Assembly (NCBI GenBank): GCA_051747265.1
Contig: JBNJFY010000010.1
Location: 1-64,000 of the forward strand
Reading direction: 5' to 3'
DNA: 64,000 nt
Source: JBNJFY01 sp051747265
Lineage (GTDB): Bacteria; Bacteroidota; Rhodothermia; Balneolales; Balneolaceae
The translations under genes and the position numbers were made by a program. The notes beneath the pieces were generated by a model that searched no databases, had not been told where the DNA came from, and was given only the letters and a program-made list of their open reading frames with translations. Below are positions 18,735-27,954 of this stretch, piece after piece. Every line of letters begins with the position of its first letter. Position 1 is the stretch's first letter.

Positions 18735-18995
18735 ATGTAGGTCGGGCAGTACATCAATCAGACGTCACGTAGGTCGGGCAGCTTGCCCGACCCAGGAAAG
18801 ATGTAAAACTATCAGCCCACCCTCCCTCGGAGTCTCCCTCCGAGCACACTCAAAATCAGGTAGTGTCCAAAATCACTGGCCAGTCACTGCCACGAGGGAG
18901 AGGAGATCCGAGCTTGTATAGATTTATGCATTCGGAAGATGATATTGCCGATGGGGCAATACCCTCAAGTCAGCGACTCGAGGCACAGGTAAGCT
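18735..18995. repeat. composite repeat block, copy 2
   Basis: Diverged copy of 17428-17700 with the same order of parts. Its CCCTCAAGTC/GACTCGAGGC stem at 18962-18984 has point changes relative to the perfect stem in copy 1. A further full GTCGGGCAGCTTGCCCGAC palindrome lies just upstream at about 18702-18720. Confidence 0.7.
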
Positions 18996-19057
18996 GAGAA
19001 ATCGGTTGCATTGGAATGAAGCTACCAACGAATAACTTAGGTTCTCCTAAAACTAAG

Positions 19058-19091
19058 AAAGCCTGTTCCCCCAATAGAAGGAACAGGCTCT
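19058..19091 (-). terminator. rho-independent terminator of clpC
   Basis: AGCCTGTTCC (19060-19069) pairs with GGAACAGGCT (19080-19089). On the minus strand the stem lies 27 bases after the clpC stop codon. The T-run after the stem is weak (TTTCTTAG TTTT). Confidence 0.7.
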
Positions 19092-19117
19092 CAAATTTTT
19101 GATCGTACGATTAATCG

Positions 19118-21688
19118 CTAGGAAGCAGACTTCGTACTGGTTTCTTTCTCTTCGTCACTATCCGATTCCTCATCCGCTCCTTCCGGTTCTCTCCAGTCGA
19201 AGGTGAGACCATCACGAGAAGTGTTCATCTTGATCCGAACAGTAGAACCTTCGGGATGATCATCTTCCAGCAATTCCTCGGCCAACGGATCTTCCACATA
19301 TTTCTGGATGGCCCGTTTCAGCGGACGCGCTCCATACTTCTGATCGAATCCTTTATCTGTTAAGTACTCTTTGGCACCCTTGGTTAGCTCGACTTCATAA
19401 CCGAGCCCTTTAATGCGCGCAAACAGTTCGTCGGACAAGATCTCGATAATCTTGAAGATGTGATCTTTTTCCAGTGGATGGAAGACAATAACATCATCGA
19501 TACGATTGAGAAATTCGGGATTGAATACCTTTTTCAAGGCATCCTGCACCGTAGATTTCATCTTTGCGTAATCGAAGGTCGAATCATCACCACTAAAGCC
19601 AATACCCTGGCCGAGGTTTCGGATATCACGCGCTCCAATATTGGAAGTCATGATAATAATGGTATTACGGAAGTCGACACGTCGGCCGAGACTGTCCGTA
19701 AGGATCCCATCATCCAATACCTGTAATAAGATATTGAACACATCAGGATGCGCTTTTTCAATCTCATCCAGAAGGACTACGCTGTAGGGTTTGCGTCGAA
19801 CTTTTTCGGTCAACACACCACCTTCTTCGTAACCTACATAACCCGGAGGCGCACCAACCAGTCGAGATACGGAGAATTTCTCCATGTACTCACTCATGTC
19901 GATGCGAATCAGCGAGTCCTCTTTATCAAAGAGATACTCGGACAGCACTTTGGCCATCTCGGTTTTACCCACACCGGTGGGACCGAGGAAGATAAACGAA
20001 CCGATGGGACGAGACGGATCTTTCAGTCCAGCGCGTGTTCGTTTAATAGCTTTGGTCAACTTGGTAATCGCTTCATCCTGACCGATCACCTTAGCGGAAA
20101 GCGCATCAGCCATCTTCTTCAGCTTCTGGCCTTCCTTCTGGGTGATCTTGGTCACCGGTACGCCACTCATCATGGCAACCACTGAAGCGACATCTTCATA
20201 ATCTACATCGTAGACGATCTCTTCGCTTTCTTTCTCCCACTCTTTTTGGGCGACTTCCAGCTCTTCGATCAACCGCTTCTCTTTATCCCGCAATCGTGCG
20301 GCATCTTCGAAGCGTTGTTTCTTAACCATAGAGTTTTTCTCCTGGGAGGTCTTTTCAATATCCTCCTCCAGATCGATAATCTCCTGTGGTACCGTAATAT
20401 TAGAAAGATGCACCCGAGCACCGGCCTCATCCAAAGCGTCGATGGCTTTATCGGGCAGGAAGTGATCGGTTACATACCGATCGGTCAGCTTCACGCAGGC
20501 ATCAATAGCATCTTCGGAATAGCGAACCGAATGGTGCTTCTCATATTTGGTTTTAATACGATCCAGAATTTCGATGGTCTCTTCCGGGGTAGTCGGATCC
20601 ACCATGATCTTCTGGAAACGACGTTCCAGCGCACCATCTTTTTCGATATACTGGCGATACTCATTCAGCGTGGTAGCACCAATTGCTTGAACTTCACCCC
20701 GAGCCAGTGCGGGCTTTAACATGTTAGAGGCATCTAGTGAGCCACTTGCTCCACCAGCCCCCACAATGGTGTGCAGCTCATCAATAAACAGAATAACATT
20801 ATCTGTTTTTTCGAGCTCACTCATCACCGCTTTCATACGTTCTTCGAACTGACCGCGATATTTGGTGCCGGCCACCAAGGCCGCCAAATCTAATGCGATC
20901 ACGCGCTTATCATAAAGTACACGAGATACCTTGCGTTCTACAATTCGCAAAGCCAACCCTTCGGCGATGGCGGTTTTACCCACGCCGGGTTCGCCAATCA
21001 ACACTGGGTTATTCTTCTTCCGCCGACTCAATACCTGAGCGACGCGTTCTATTTCTTTTTCACGGCCAACAATGGGATCCAGTTTATCTTCCTCAGCCAA
21101 CTGTGTTAAATCACGACCAAAGTTATCCAGTACCGGTGTTTTAGATTTTTCGGACTTCCGTTCTCTAGAACTACCGGACGAGGATTTTGAACCTTTGGAC
21201 GAAGAAAGGCTGGCTGACGCTGAACGTGCATCATCGGCATCATCTCTTGATTTTCCGGAAATAATCAAATCGAGTTCCTCCCGTACCGCATCATAGTTAA
21301 TATTAAATTGCTGCAGAATTTGTGCGGCAATGTTTTCATCGTCACGAAGCAAGGATAAGAGCAGATGCTCAGTTCCGATGGTATCGCTTTTATATAGTTT
21401 CGCTTCCAGGTACGTAATACGCAATACCTTTTCTGCCTGTTTAGTCAGCGGGATATTTCCCACTGTGACTGAACCTCCCGTACCGCGAACCGTATCTTCG
21501 ATGGTTTTTTTGAGTTTATAGAGGTCACAGTCCAAATTCTTCAATATTTTAACGGCAATGCCGTCGCCAAGACGAACAATGCCTAGAATGAGGTGTTCCG
21601 TTCCTATATAATCGTGACCCAGCCGCAGTGCTTCTTCACGGCTAAATTGAATAACATCTCGCACTTTGCTCGAGAAATTGCCCTCCAT
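19118..21688 (-). CDS. clpC: ATP-dependent Clp protease ATP-binding subunit ClpC
   Basis: An 856-residue HSP100 unfoldase that feeds substrates to ClpP in the cytoplasm. The two Clp N-terminal repeats span 1-145. A serine-rich linker, about 155-182, follows. AAA domain 1 has Walker A GEPGVGKT at 232-239, a UVR-type coiled segment (RFEDAARLRDKEKR) sits in the middle region, and AAA domain 2 has Walker A GPTGVGKT and the C-terminal D2-small domain. The UVR domain separates ClpC from ClpA. The last 25 residues form an acidic tail (EESDSDEEKE), longer than usual. The gene is monocistronic with its own promoter and terminator. No CtsR site or CIRCE element was recognised upstream. Confidence 0.97.
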   Translation of the reverse strand: MEGNFSSKVRDVIQFSREEALRLGHDYIGTEHLILGIVRLGDGIAVKILKNLDCDLYKLKKTIEDTVRGTGGSVTVGNIPLTKQAEKVLRITYLEAKLYKSDTIGTEHLLLSLLRDDENIAAQILQQFNINYDAVREELDLIISGKSRDDADDARSASASLSSSKGSKSSSGSSRERKSEKSKTPVLDNFGRDLTQLAEEDKLDPIVGREKEIERVAQVLSRRKKNNPVLIGEPGVGKTAIAEGLALRIVERKVSRVLYDKRVIALDLAALVAGTKYRGQFEERMKAVMSELEKTDNVILFIDELHTIVGAGGASGSLDASNMLKPALARGEVQAIGATTLNEYRQYIEKDGALERRFQKIMVDPTTPEETIEILDRIKTKYEKHHSVRYSEDAIDACVKLTDRYVTDHFLPDKAIDALDEAGARVHLSNITVPQEIIDLEEDIEKTSQEKNSMVKKQRFEDAARLRDKEKRLIEELEVAQKEWEKESEEIVYDVDYEDVASVVAMMSGVPVTKITQKEGQKLKKMADALSAKVIGQDEAITKLTKAIKRTRAGLKDPSRPIGSFIFLGPTGVGKTEMAKVLSEYLFDKEDSLIRIDMSEYMEKFSVSRLVGAPPGYVGYEEGGVLTEKVRRKPYSVVLLDEIEKAHPDVFNILLQVLDDGILTDSLGRRVDFRNTIIIMTSNIGARDIRNLGQGIGFSGDDSTFDYAKMKSTVQDALKKVFNPEFLNRIDDVIVFHPLEKDHIFKIIEILSDELFARIKGLGYEVELTKGAKEYLTDKGFDQKYGARPLKRAIQKYVEDPLAEELLEDDHPEGSTVRIKMNTSRDGLTFDWREPEGADEESDSDEEKETSTKSAS

Positions 21689-21780
21689 GAGACCTACTAC
21701 TCCTCTGAGGTTGTGTTAAAAATAATTTTTCTACTCGCTTTAACGAGTGTCGTTAGGGTTTAGTTCACACCCCTGTTGAA

Positions 21781-21812
21781 CGAAAGTAGGGCGGGGTTAG
21801 TGTAAAAGCAAA
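21781..21812 (-). promoter_or_regulatory. promoter of clpC (Bacteroidota type)
   Basis: On the minus strand TTTG (21812-21809) is followed after 20 bases by TACTTTCG (21788-21781), one base off the TAnnTTTG -7 consensus. It would give a leader of about 85 bases, containing the small stem ACTCG/CGAGT (21733-21748). A perfect TACGTTTG overlaps the -33 part. Confidence 0.6.
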
Positions 21813-21851
21813 CGTATCGCTTGCGGGGAGGGGAGATAAAAAAAATATTAA

Positions 21852-23390
21852 TTATTTGTAGAGCGCCTGACCGGTCATCTCATCTGGTTGAGGCACATGC
21901 ATCATCTTTAGTAGAGTCGGTGCCACATCGGCTAAAATACCCTTTTTAAGAGTAATTGGTTCGTCGACATTAACAAAAAGAGCGGGAACCGGGGCTGTGG
22001 TGTGGGCGGTGTGTGGGCTGCCATCTTCGTTAAGCAGTTTATCCGCATTGCCGTGATCGGCGATAATTAAAATACGATAATGGTGATTGGTCGCCGTCTC
22101 CACTACGTTGCGTAATTGTTCGTCGATGGTCTCAATCGCTTGCACCGTAGCCTCCATATCGCCGGTGTGTCCGACCATATCTGGATTGGCAAAATTTAGG
22201 ACAACAAAACCATACTTATCAGTGGCCAAAGCCTCGCACAATTTATCGGCTACCTCCGGTGCACTCATTTCTGGTTGAAGATCGTAGGTGGGCACTTTCG
22301 GGCTAGGAATTAAGATCCGATCTTCGTTGGGATAAGGGGTCTCATTCCCACCGTTAAAGAAATAAGTCACATGCGGATATTTTTCAGTCTCCGCAATTCG
22401 AAGCTGTTTGATTCCTTGTTTGGATACCACTTCACCCAGGGTGTTTTTTAATTCCAAGGGAGGAAAAGCGACTTGCACGTCGAAGCGAGCATCGTACGAA
22501 GTGAAGGTATAGTAGTTTAAATCCAAATGGGAATTCACTTCAAAAGCATCGAAGTCGTCCTCGGTAAAAGCGCGGGTTATCTGTCGAGCCCGATCGCCTC
22601 GGATGTTAAAAAATATGACTACATCGTCTTTTTGAATGCGCGAGTCTTCATCATCAACCAAGACAGATGGTTTGATAAATTCATCGGTGATATCCTGTTC
22701 GTACCAATGGGTAAATAATTCCTCGGATGAATCAAAAGACCGTCCTTCATTCTCAGTCAACAGTCGGTAGGCTAGGTCGGTACGTTCCCATCGTTGGTCG
22801 CGATCCATAGCGTAATAGCGCCCAATAACCGTAGCCAAACGGCCGGATCCAATTTCATCAGCTTTTTGTTGAAACTGCCGGGCGTATTTGATACCGCCGG
22901 TAGGAGAGGTGTCGCGACCATCCGTGAACGCGTGCACATTCACCGTGCTAATATTGTGCTGATTGCACATCTCCAGCAGAGCATAAAGATGATCATTGTG
23001 GCTGTGTACGCCACCATCCGAAAATAGGCCCATCAGATGAATACGTCCTCGATCAGACGCGCGTCGCATAGCCTCCGTAAGTACCTCGTTCTCAAAAAAC
23101 GAACCATCGGCAATGGACTTATTGATACGGGAGAGCTCCTGCCAGACAATGCGTCCCGCGCCGATGTTCAGATGTCCGACCTCCGAGTTGCCGAATTGGC
23201 CTTCGGGCAACCCAACATCAGAGCCGGAGGCAGTTAGTTGGGTATGAGGATAAGTCGCGAAGAGGTGATCTAAATAAGGCTTCTTCGCACGCTCGATGGC
23301 ACTTACCGATGGATCTTCAGCGATCCCATACCCATCGAGAATGACTAGTAGGGTAGGTTGAAAATCGGATTCGTGCGAAGAAGCTGACAA
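21852..23390 (-). CDS. gpmI: 2,3-bisphosphoglycerate-independent phosphoglycerate mutase
   Basis: A 512-residue enzyme that interconverts 3- and 2-phosphoglycerate in glycolysis and gluconeogenesis, using manganese and a phosphoserine. LVILDGYG (15-22) carries a metal-binding Asp. GQFGNSEVGHLNIGAGR (65-81) carries the catalytic Ser69. IADHGNADK near 455 and PHTAHTTAPVP supply the remaining metal ligands. Length is normal. The frame opens with TTG; no in-frame ATG lies before the conserved start, so TTG is the likely initiator. It starts 14 bases after the rpsT stop codon and is almost certainly cotranscribed with it. Confidence 0.96.
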   Translation of the reverse strand: MSASSHESDFQPTLLVILDGYGIAEDPSVSAIERAKKPYLDHLFATYPHTQLTASGSDVGLPEGQFGNSEVGHLNIGAGRIVWQELSRINKSIADGSFFENEVLTEAMRRASDRGRIHLMGLFSDGGVHSHNDHLYALLEMCNQHNISTVNVHAFTDGRDTSPTGGIKYARQFQQKADEIGSGRLATVIGRYYAMDRDQRWERTDLAYRLLTENEGRSFDSSEELFTHWYEQDITDEFIKPSVLVDDEDSRIQKDDVVIFFNIRGDRARQITRAFTEDDFDAFEVNSHLDLNYYTFTSYDARFDVQVAFPPLELKNTLGEVVSKQGIKQLRIAETEKYPHVTYFFNGGNETPYPNEDRILIPSPKVPTYDLQPEMSAPEVADKLCEALATDKYGFVVLNFANPDMVGHTGDMEATVQAIETIDEQLRNVVETATNHHYRILIIADHGNADKLLNEDGSPHTAHTTAPVPALFVNVDEPITLKKGILADVAPTLLKMMHVPQPDEMTGQALYK

Positions 23391-23404
23391 GGGTTCAACC
23401 CGGT

Positions 23405-23656
23405 TTAGAGGTTGTTTACATGTTTGCTCATGCGTGCCTTTTCGCGAGCCGCTTTATTAGGATGGATCAGGTTTTTGGTTGCCTGACGATCCAAAAAAGA
23501 AGAGGCTTTGCGGAATTTCTCCTGGGCATCTTCCTTATCAGTAGCTTCCATGACTCGTTTGATAAGTGTACGCATCTTAGAACGTTTGTCGCGATTGGCG
23601 ACTCGACGTTTCTCGTTCTGACGCACACGTTTGATAGCAGACTTATGTTGTGGCAT
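23405..23656 (-). CDS. rpsT: 30S ribosomal protein S20
   Basis: An 83-residue, lysine- and arginine-rich protein with the S20 opening MPQHKSAIKRVRQNEKRR and the helical middle KRSKMRTLIKRV. It binds 16S rRNA early in 30S assembly. Length is typical. It is the first gene of a two-gene unit with gpmI, with its own promoter at 23723-23754. The divergent cmk gene begins 148 bases away. Confidence 0.96.
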   Translation of the reverse strand: MPQHKSAIKRVRQNEKRRVANRDKRSKMRTLIKRVMEATDKEDAQEKFRKASSFLDRQATKNLIHPNKAAREKARMSKHVNNL

Positions 23657-23690
23657 TGAATTAAGCGTGTTTAAATCAGTTGATTTTGCT

Positions 23691-23698
23691 TACCTTTG
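23691..23698 (+). promoter_or_regulatory. possible -7 element for cmk
   Basis: TACCTTTG matches the TAnnTTTG consensus exactly. The -33 side is poor (TGTT at the right distance), so it is only a moderate candidate. It would give a leader of about 100 bases with a small CTCGT/ACGAG hairpin. Confidence 0.4.
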
Positions 23699-23722
23699 AG
23701 CGCTCGTTTTTACGAGAGTTGC

Positions 23723-23754
23723 CAAATTTATGATTTCTGCTCTCGGAAAACAAG
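23723..23754 (-). promoter_or_regulatory. promoter of rpsT-gpmI
   Basis: On the minus strand CTTG (23754-23751), a 20-base spacer and TAAATTTG (23730-23723), which fits TAnnTTTG perfectly. Transcription would start about 60 bases before the rpsT ATG. Confidence 0.6.
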
Positions 23755-23803
23755 AATCGATTGAAAAATTATTACTATAAGCGTAAATTAACATCATTTC
23801 CAT

Positions 23804-24466
23804 ATGATCGTAGTGATCGACGGACCGGCTGGATCCGGGAAAAGTTCAACTGCCCGTGCGGTAGCCCAACGAGTTAATATCGAATTTCTTGACTCGGGGG
23901 CAATATACCGAACGGCTGCTGTGTTGTTTCTTGATGCAGGCCGGGACGAGGAAACGTTCATTGAAAAATTGACTCACACAGATATCTCGTTTGAATACGA
24001 CGAGGGAATCTTTCGTACCTATATAAATGGGGAGGAAGTAACGTCGCGTATTCGTACTTCAGAAGTTAATGAGGTGGTCAGTGAAGTCGCGGCCCAGCCG
24101 TTGGTTCGTGACCATGTAAATACATTGATGCATGAGGTAATTCAAGAGCGTGATTTTATCGCGGAAGGTCGAGATCTGGGAACGGTAGTTTTTCCGGATG
24201 CCACCTTAAAGTTTTTTATGGTGGCAGATTTGGAAACACGAGCCCGGCGCCGCTTCAAAGAGTTACAGGCCAGCGATGGTTCCATGACGCTCAATGAAGT
24301 AAAAAAGAATTTAGCGCAACGTGATGAAGCCGATTCCAACCGATCTACGGCACCGCTGACCCAAGCCGATGACGCCATTGAAGTGGATACCACGGATATG
24401 ACGTTTGAAGAGCAGGTCGCTTTTATCGCGGATCGAGTGAATGCTGTGATCAATGAACGTAACTGA
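23804..24466 (+). CDS. cmk: cytidylate kinase
   Basis: A 220-residue cytosolic kinase that phosphorylates CMP and dCMP with ATP. P-loop GPAGSGKS at 7-14, the CMP-binding LDSGAIYRTAA at about 31-41, the GRDLGTVVFPDA block near 125 and the lid arginines (RRRFKEL) are all present. Normal length for the family. rpsA follows after 94 bases on the same strand; cmk-rpsA is a widely conserved pair. Confidence 0.96.
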   Translation: MIVVIDGPAGSGKSSTARAVAQRVNIEFLDSGAIYRTAAVLFLDAGRDEETFIEKLTHTDISFEYDEGIFRTYINGEEVTSRIRTSEVNEVVSEVAAQPLVRDHVNTLMHEVIQERDFIAEGRDLGTVVFPDATLKFFMVADLETRARRRFKELQASDGSMTLNEVKKNLAQRDEADSNRSTAPLTQADDAIEVDTTDMTFEEQVAFIADRVNAVINERN

Positions 24467-24560
24467 GTCATTCATAGAATAAAACACGATAACGTTAACT
24501 CTAATCCCATTTCGGATCTAATTCGAAATGCGGCAACACAACTAACAGGAACACTAGTAA

Positions 24561-26615
24561 ATGTCAGAAGACAAAAAACAAGAACAGGAACAAGAAAACC
24601 AAGAAGCATCCGCGCAAGCAGAAGCTGAGGTAGAAGTAACGGAAGAATCCACTGAGGAAACGACTTCCGAAGAATCAGCAGAAGCAGTTGACGCACAAAC
24701 AGAAGAAGAGGTGCGCGTGGCTGTTGATGAAGATGAGGTGGCCACTTTCTCCGGCGACTTAGACGGAAAAGTGTACACTATGGACGAGCTGCAAGCTGCA
24801 TCCGAAGATTATTCGGATGATGAGTTCCATGAGCTCGTTGATATGTATGAAGACACCCTGCACGACATTGAGGAAAAAGAAGTCGTAAAAGGTCGTGTGG
24901 TATCGGTAGACGAGAAGTATGTCGTCGTCGATATTGGATTTAAATCCGAAGGAATTATTCAGAAAAATGAATTCCCCAATGAAGTGGCTGAAAAGTTGGA
25001 GCCCGGGGATGAAGTTGAAGTGTTCCTGGATCGCGTAGAAGACCGTGAAGGTCAATTAATTCTTTCCCGCCGCAAAGCAGACATCCTGCACGCATGGGAA
25101 AAAATCGAATCTTCCTATTACAACGAAGAAGTGCTGGAAGGCTATATCCACCGTCGTATCAAAGGTGGTATGGTGGTTGATATCATGGGTATCGATGCCT
25201 TCTTGCCGGGCTCGCAGATTGATGTCCGTCCGGTTCGTGACTTCGATGCCTACGTTGGCAAGACCATGGAATTCAAAGTGGTTAAGCTGAATATGCAGGC
25301 TGAGAACGTGGTAGTATCTCACCGCGCTCTTATCGAATCTGACTTGGAAGAGCAGCGAGAAGAAATTCTGGCTACCATCGAAGCCGGTCAGGTGCTGGAA
25401 GGCTCTGTCAAAAACATTACCGATTTCGGTGTATTCATCGACTTGGGTGGTGTGGACGGATTGCTGCACATTACGGACCTATCTTGGGGCCGTGTAGAGC
25501 ATCCATCCGAAATTGTTTCCTTGGATCAGCGCATGAACGTCGCGGTTATCGACTTCGACGAAGAAACCAAGCGTGTATCCTTAGGTCTGAAACAATTACA
25601 GCCGCATCCCTGGGATGAAATTGGCGATAAGTATCCGGAAGGAACACGAGTACAGGGCCGCGTAGTTTCTATTGCTGACTACGGTGCCTTTATCGAATTA
25701 GAAAAAGGTGTTGAAGGTCTGATCCACATTAGTGAGATGTCCTGGACCCAACACATCAAGCATCCTTCTCAATTAGTTGACAAAGACGACATTATTGAAT
25801 GCGTTGTCCTAAACGTCAACAAAGACGAGAAGAAAATCAGCCTTGGCGTCAAGCAGCTGGAAAAAGATCCTTGGGAAGATCTCACCGATCGTTATCCCGT
25901 CGGATCCAAGCATACCGGCAAAGTGCGTAACCTCACCAACTTCGGTGTGTTCGTAGAGCTTGAGCCTGGAATTGACGGTCTGGTTCACATCTCCGACCTC
26001 AGCTGGACTGAAAAAATCAATCACCCCAGCGAGATGGTCGAAAAAGGCGACGATATGGAAGTCGTTATCTTGGCCGTGGACTTCAACAACCGACGCATTA
26101 CACTCGGTCACAAGCAGATCGAAGACAATCCGTGGGAGAAGTTCGCTGTTGAGTACGCCGTTGGTAACGAAGTGAAAGGAACCATCAAGAAAGTTACGGA
26201 CAAAGGTGTGTTCATTGAACTGCCATTGGGTGCCGAAGCTTTCTTACCAGGTAGCAAAACGGATACGGAAGGCGAGTTCACGGAGGATCTGAACGAAGGT
26301 GACGAAATCGAAGCGACCGTCATCGAGTTTGATGAATCCAGCAAGAACATTACGCTAACCCAGCGTGAGCAAGATGTGAAGCGTTCTGTGCGCAAAACGA
26401 AAAAATCCGACAAGAAACAACGCGAGAAGCCAGCTGAAACTGGTACTCCTACGCTCGGAGAAATGTCAGGACTGTCTGACTTGAAGCGCAAGCTCCAAGA
26501 AAAAGAACAGGCTGCCGCTGCCGCACAGCAAGCTGAAGCTGAAGCTGCTGATGCCAGTGATGATTCTGACGAAGAATCAGACAACGAGGATGATGCTAGT
26601 TCCGAAGAAGAATAA
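24561..26615 (+). CDS. rpsA: 30S ribosomal protein S1
   Basis: A 684-residue S1 protein with six S1 OB-fold repeats starting at about residues 107, 193, 278, 363, 450 and 537, such as GSVKNITDFGVFIDLGGVDGLLHITDLSW split across positions. It binds mRNA leaders and brings them to the 30S subunit. Both ends carry low-complexity acidic extensions absent from the E. coli protein: about 90 residues at the N-terminus, rich in Glu, and a tail of alternating Asp, Ser and Glu. In Bacteroidota S1 is thought to help initiation where Shine-Dalgarno pairing is rare. A terminator follows 45 bases after the stop. A small stem ATTTCG/CGAAAT (24509-24529) sits in the leader. Confidence 0.96.
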   Translation: MSEDKKQEQEQENQEASAQAEAEVEVTEESTEETTSEESAEAVDAQTEEEVRVAVDEDEVATFSGDLDGKVYTMDELQAASEDYSDDEFHELVDMYEDTLHDIEEKEVVKGRVVSVDEKYVVVDIGFKSEGIIQKNEFPNEVAEKLEPGDEVEVFLDRVEDREGQLILSRRKADILHAWEKIESSYYNEEVLEGYIHRRIKGGMVVDIMGIDAFLPGSQIDVRPVRDFDAYVGKTMEFKVVKLNMQAENVVVSHRALIESDLEEQREEILATIEAGQVLEGSVKNITDFGVFIDLGGVDGLLHITDLSWGRVEHPSEIVSLDQRMNVAVIDFDEETKRVSLGLKQLQPHPWDEIGDKYPEGTRVQGRVVSIADYGAFIELEKGVEGLIHISEMSWTQHIKHPSQLVDKDDIIECVVLNVNKDEKKISLGVKQLEKDPWEDLTDRYPVGSKHTGKVRNLTNFGVFVELEPGIDGLVHISDLSWTEKINHPSEMVEKGDDMEVVILAVDFNNRRITLGHKQIEDNPWEKFAVEYAVGNEVKGTIKKVTDKGVFIELPLGAEAFLPGSKTDTEGEFTEDLNEGDEIEATVIEFDESSKNITLTQREQDVKRSVRKTKKSDKKQREKPAETGTPTLGEMSGLSDLKRKLQEKEQAAAAAQQAEAEAADASDDSDEESDNEDDASSEEE

Positions 26616-26660
26616 CAATTCGGCTAACATCAGCTTTACATGCTGAATAAAGCAATTGAA

Positions 26661-26691
26661 AGGGAGGCTCACTTACGAGTCTCCCTTTTTT
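26661..26691 (+). terminator. rho-independent terminator of cmk-rpsA
   Basis: AGGGAGGCTC (26661-26670) pairs with GAGTCTCCCT (26677-26686), one mismatch, followed by a T-run. Confidence 0.9.
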
Positions 26692-26762
26692 ATGTGTATA
26701 CTTGGGCGACTTAATAAACGCCTACACTCACTAAATAAAGATCAGTTAACACAGCGCAGATC

Positions 26763-27800
26763 ATGGAACGTCAAACCTATCCGGATACACAACAGGGTAT
26801 GCTGGAATACATGAAAACGAAATTGGATAAGGTCGTACCCGGACCGGAAATCCAACTCAAAGCGGAGATGGCTTATGAAATTAATCGGCTAAAGAAAGAG
26901 AAAGATGCAATCATCTTAGGGCATAATTATATGGAGGCCGCTCTGTTCCATAGTATTCCGGATTATGTGGGCGATTCTCTGGGATTAGCTCGAATTGCCG
27001 CTAATACGGAAGCCGAACGCATAGTCTTTTGCGGGGTCCGATTTATGGCGGAGACCGCGAAAATTGTAAACCCAGACCGAACGGTGTTGATTCCCGCTGA
27101 AAAGGCGGGATGCTCGTTAGCCGCATCAATAACCGCTCAGGATGTGCGCGAATTGAAAGAACGTTATCCGGGCATTCCCGTAGTAACCTACATCAACACT
27201 TATGCTGATGTGAAAGCAGAGTGTGACGTGTGCTGTACATCCAGCAATGCCGTGGATATTGTAAATAGGTTGGAAAGTGATACGGTCATCTGTATTCCAG
27301 ATGAATTTTTAGCCAAGAACATCGCGCGAGATACTGGCAAAACCGTGATCACGCCGGGGCAAACCCCCGATCAGCCTGATTCGATGATTGTTTGGGACGG
27401 TAAGTGCGAGGTGCACGAACAATTTACCGTTGAGGATATTGAGCGGGTCCGCAAGCAGTTCCCGGATACCTTGGTGGTGGCTCACCCTGAATGTTCGCCT
27501 GAAGTCGTCGAGGCGTCCGATTTTAGCGGTTCCACAACGAAAATGAATAATTATGTGGAAGCATCGGAGTCAGACCATTATTTACTGCTTACCGAATGCA
27601 GTATGAGTGATAATATCGCCGCTCAAAATCCAGACAAAGATTTGTTGCGATTATGTAGTGTAAGGTGTCCGCATATGAATGAGATCACTCTGGAGGATAC
27701 ACTGGCCGCACTTCGTCATGATCAATACGAGATCAATATGGATGAACAGCTGCGCATTCGGGCAAAATCTTCCATCGATCGCATGTTTGAGTTGAGTTAG
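26763..27800 (+). CDS. nadA: quinolinate synthase A
   Basis: A 345-residue [4Fe-4S] enzyme that condenses iminoaspartate with dihydroxyacetone phosphate to quinolinate, the first committed step of de novo NAD synthesis. The N-terminal AIILGHNYMEAALFHSIPDYVGDS, here split, supplies substrate-binding residues. The three cluster cysteines are in FCGVRFMAE, VCCTSSNAV and LCSVRCPHM. Length fits the short bacterial form. No nadB or nadC is adjacent; the gene is flanked by terminators and probably transcribed alone. Confidence 0.95.
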   Translation: MERQTYPDTQQGMLEYMKTKLDKVVPGPEIQLKAEMAYEINRLKKEKDAIILGHNYMEAALFHSIPDYVGDSLGLARIAANTEAERIVFCGVRFMAETAKIVNPDRTVLIPAEKAGCSLAASITAQDVRELKERYPGIPVVTYINTYADVKAECDVCCTSSNAVDIVNRLESDTVICIPDEFLAKNIARDTGKTVITPGQTPDQPDSMIVWDGKCEVHEQFTVEDIERVRKQFPDTLVVAHPECSPEVVEASDFSGSTTKMNNYVEASESDHYLLLTECSMSDNIAAQNPDKDLLRLCSVRCPHMNEITLEDTLAALRHDQYEINMDEQLRIRAKSSIDRMFELS

Positions 27801-27897
27801 CATAAAGATCTCACCGGTTTATTGTCTGGATCGGATCAGGTTAATTCTCTTTCAGTTTATGAAAGGGCGAGCAATTATCTTAAGTCAACGAAAATAA

Positions 27898-27927
27898 CAA
27901 AGGCCGCTGAGTTATCAGCGGCCTTTG
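27898..27927. terminator. bidirectional terminator between nadA and the 83-aa gene
   Basis: CAAAGGCCGCTGA (27898-27910) pairs perfectly with TCAGCGGCCTTTG (27915-27927), 13 bp, with T-rich sequence on the plus side. It serves the convergent genes on either side. Confidence 0.85.
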
Positions 27928-27954
27928 TTTGGGTAAGCTAAATGAGATATTGCA

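Larger units (their letters stand above)
17394..19057. other. hairpin-rich repeat island
   Basis: No gene is seen in 1.66 kb. It is packed with palindromes: 17662-17671 with 17675-17684 (10 bp), 18036-18050 with 18058-18072 (15 bp), GATGAG/CTCATC at 17978-17994, and CATTACCGG/CCGGTAATG at 18001-18025. It also holds four or five GTCGGGCA elements and two copies of a CCGTGGGTT...AACCCGCGGC hairpin-like sequence (near 17808 and 18134). A MITE-like element is at 18261-18472. A block of about 260 bases at 17428-17700 recurs diverged at 18735-18995. Confidence 0.75.

Noticed and set aside
17394..19057. CRISPR array in the repeat island
   Set aside because: Repeats are not regularly spaced, differ in length and have no similar-sized spacers; no cas genes are nearby.
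21733..21748. CIRCE-like heat-shock operator before clpC
   Set aside because: The ACTCG/CGAGT stem has the wrong sequence and spacing for CIRCE, and no CtsR heptads are visible.
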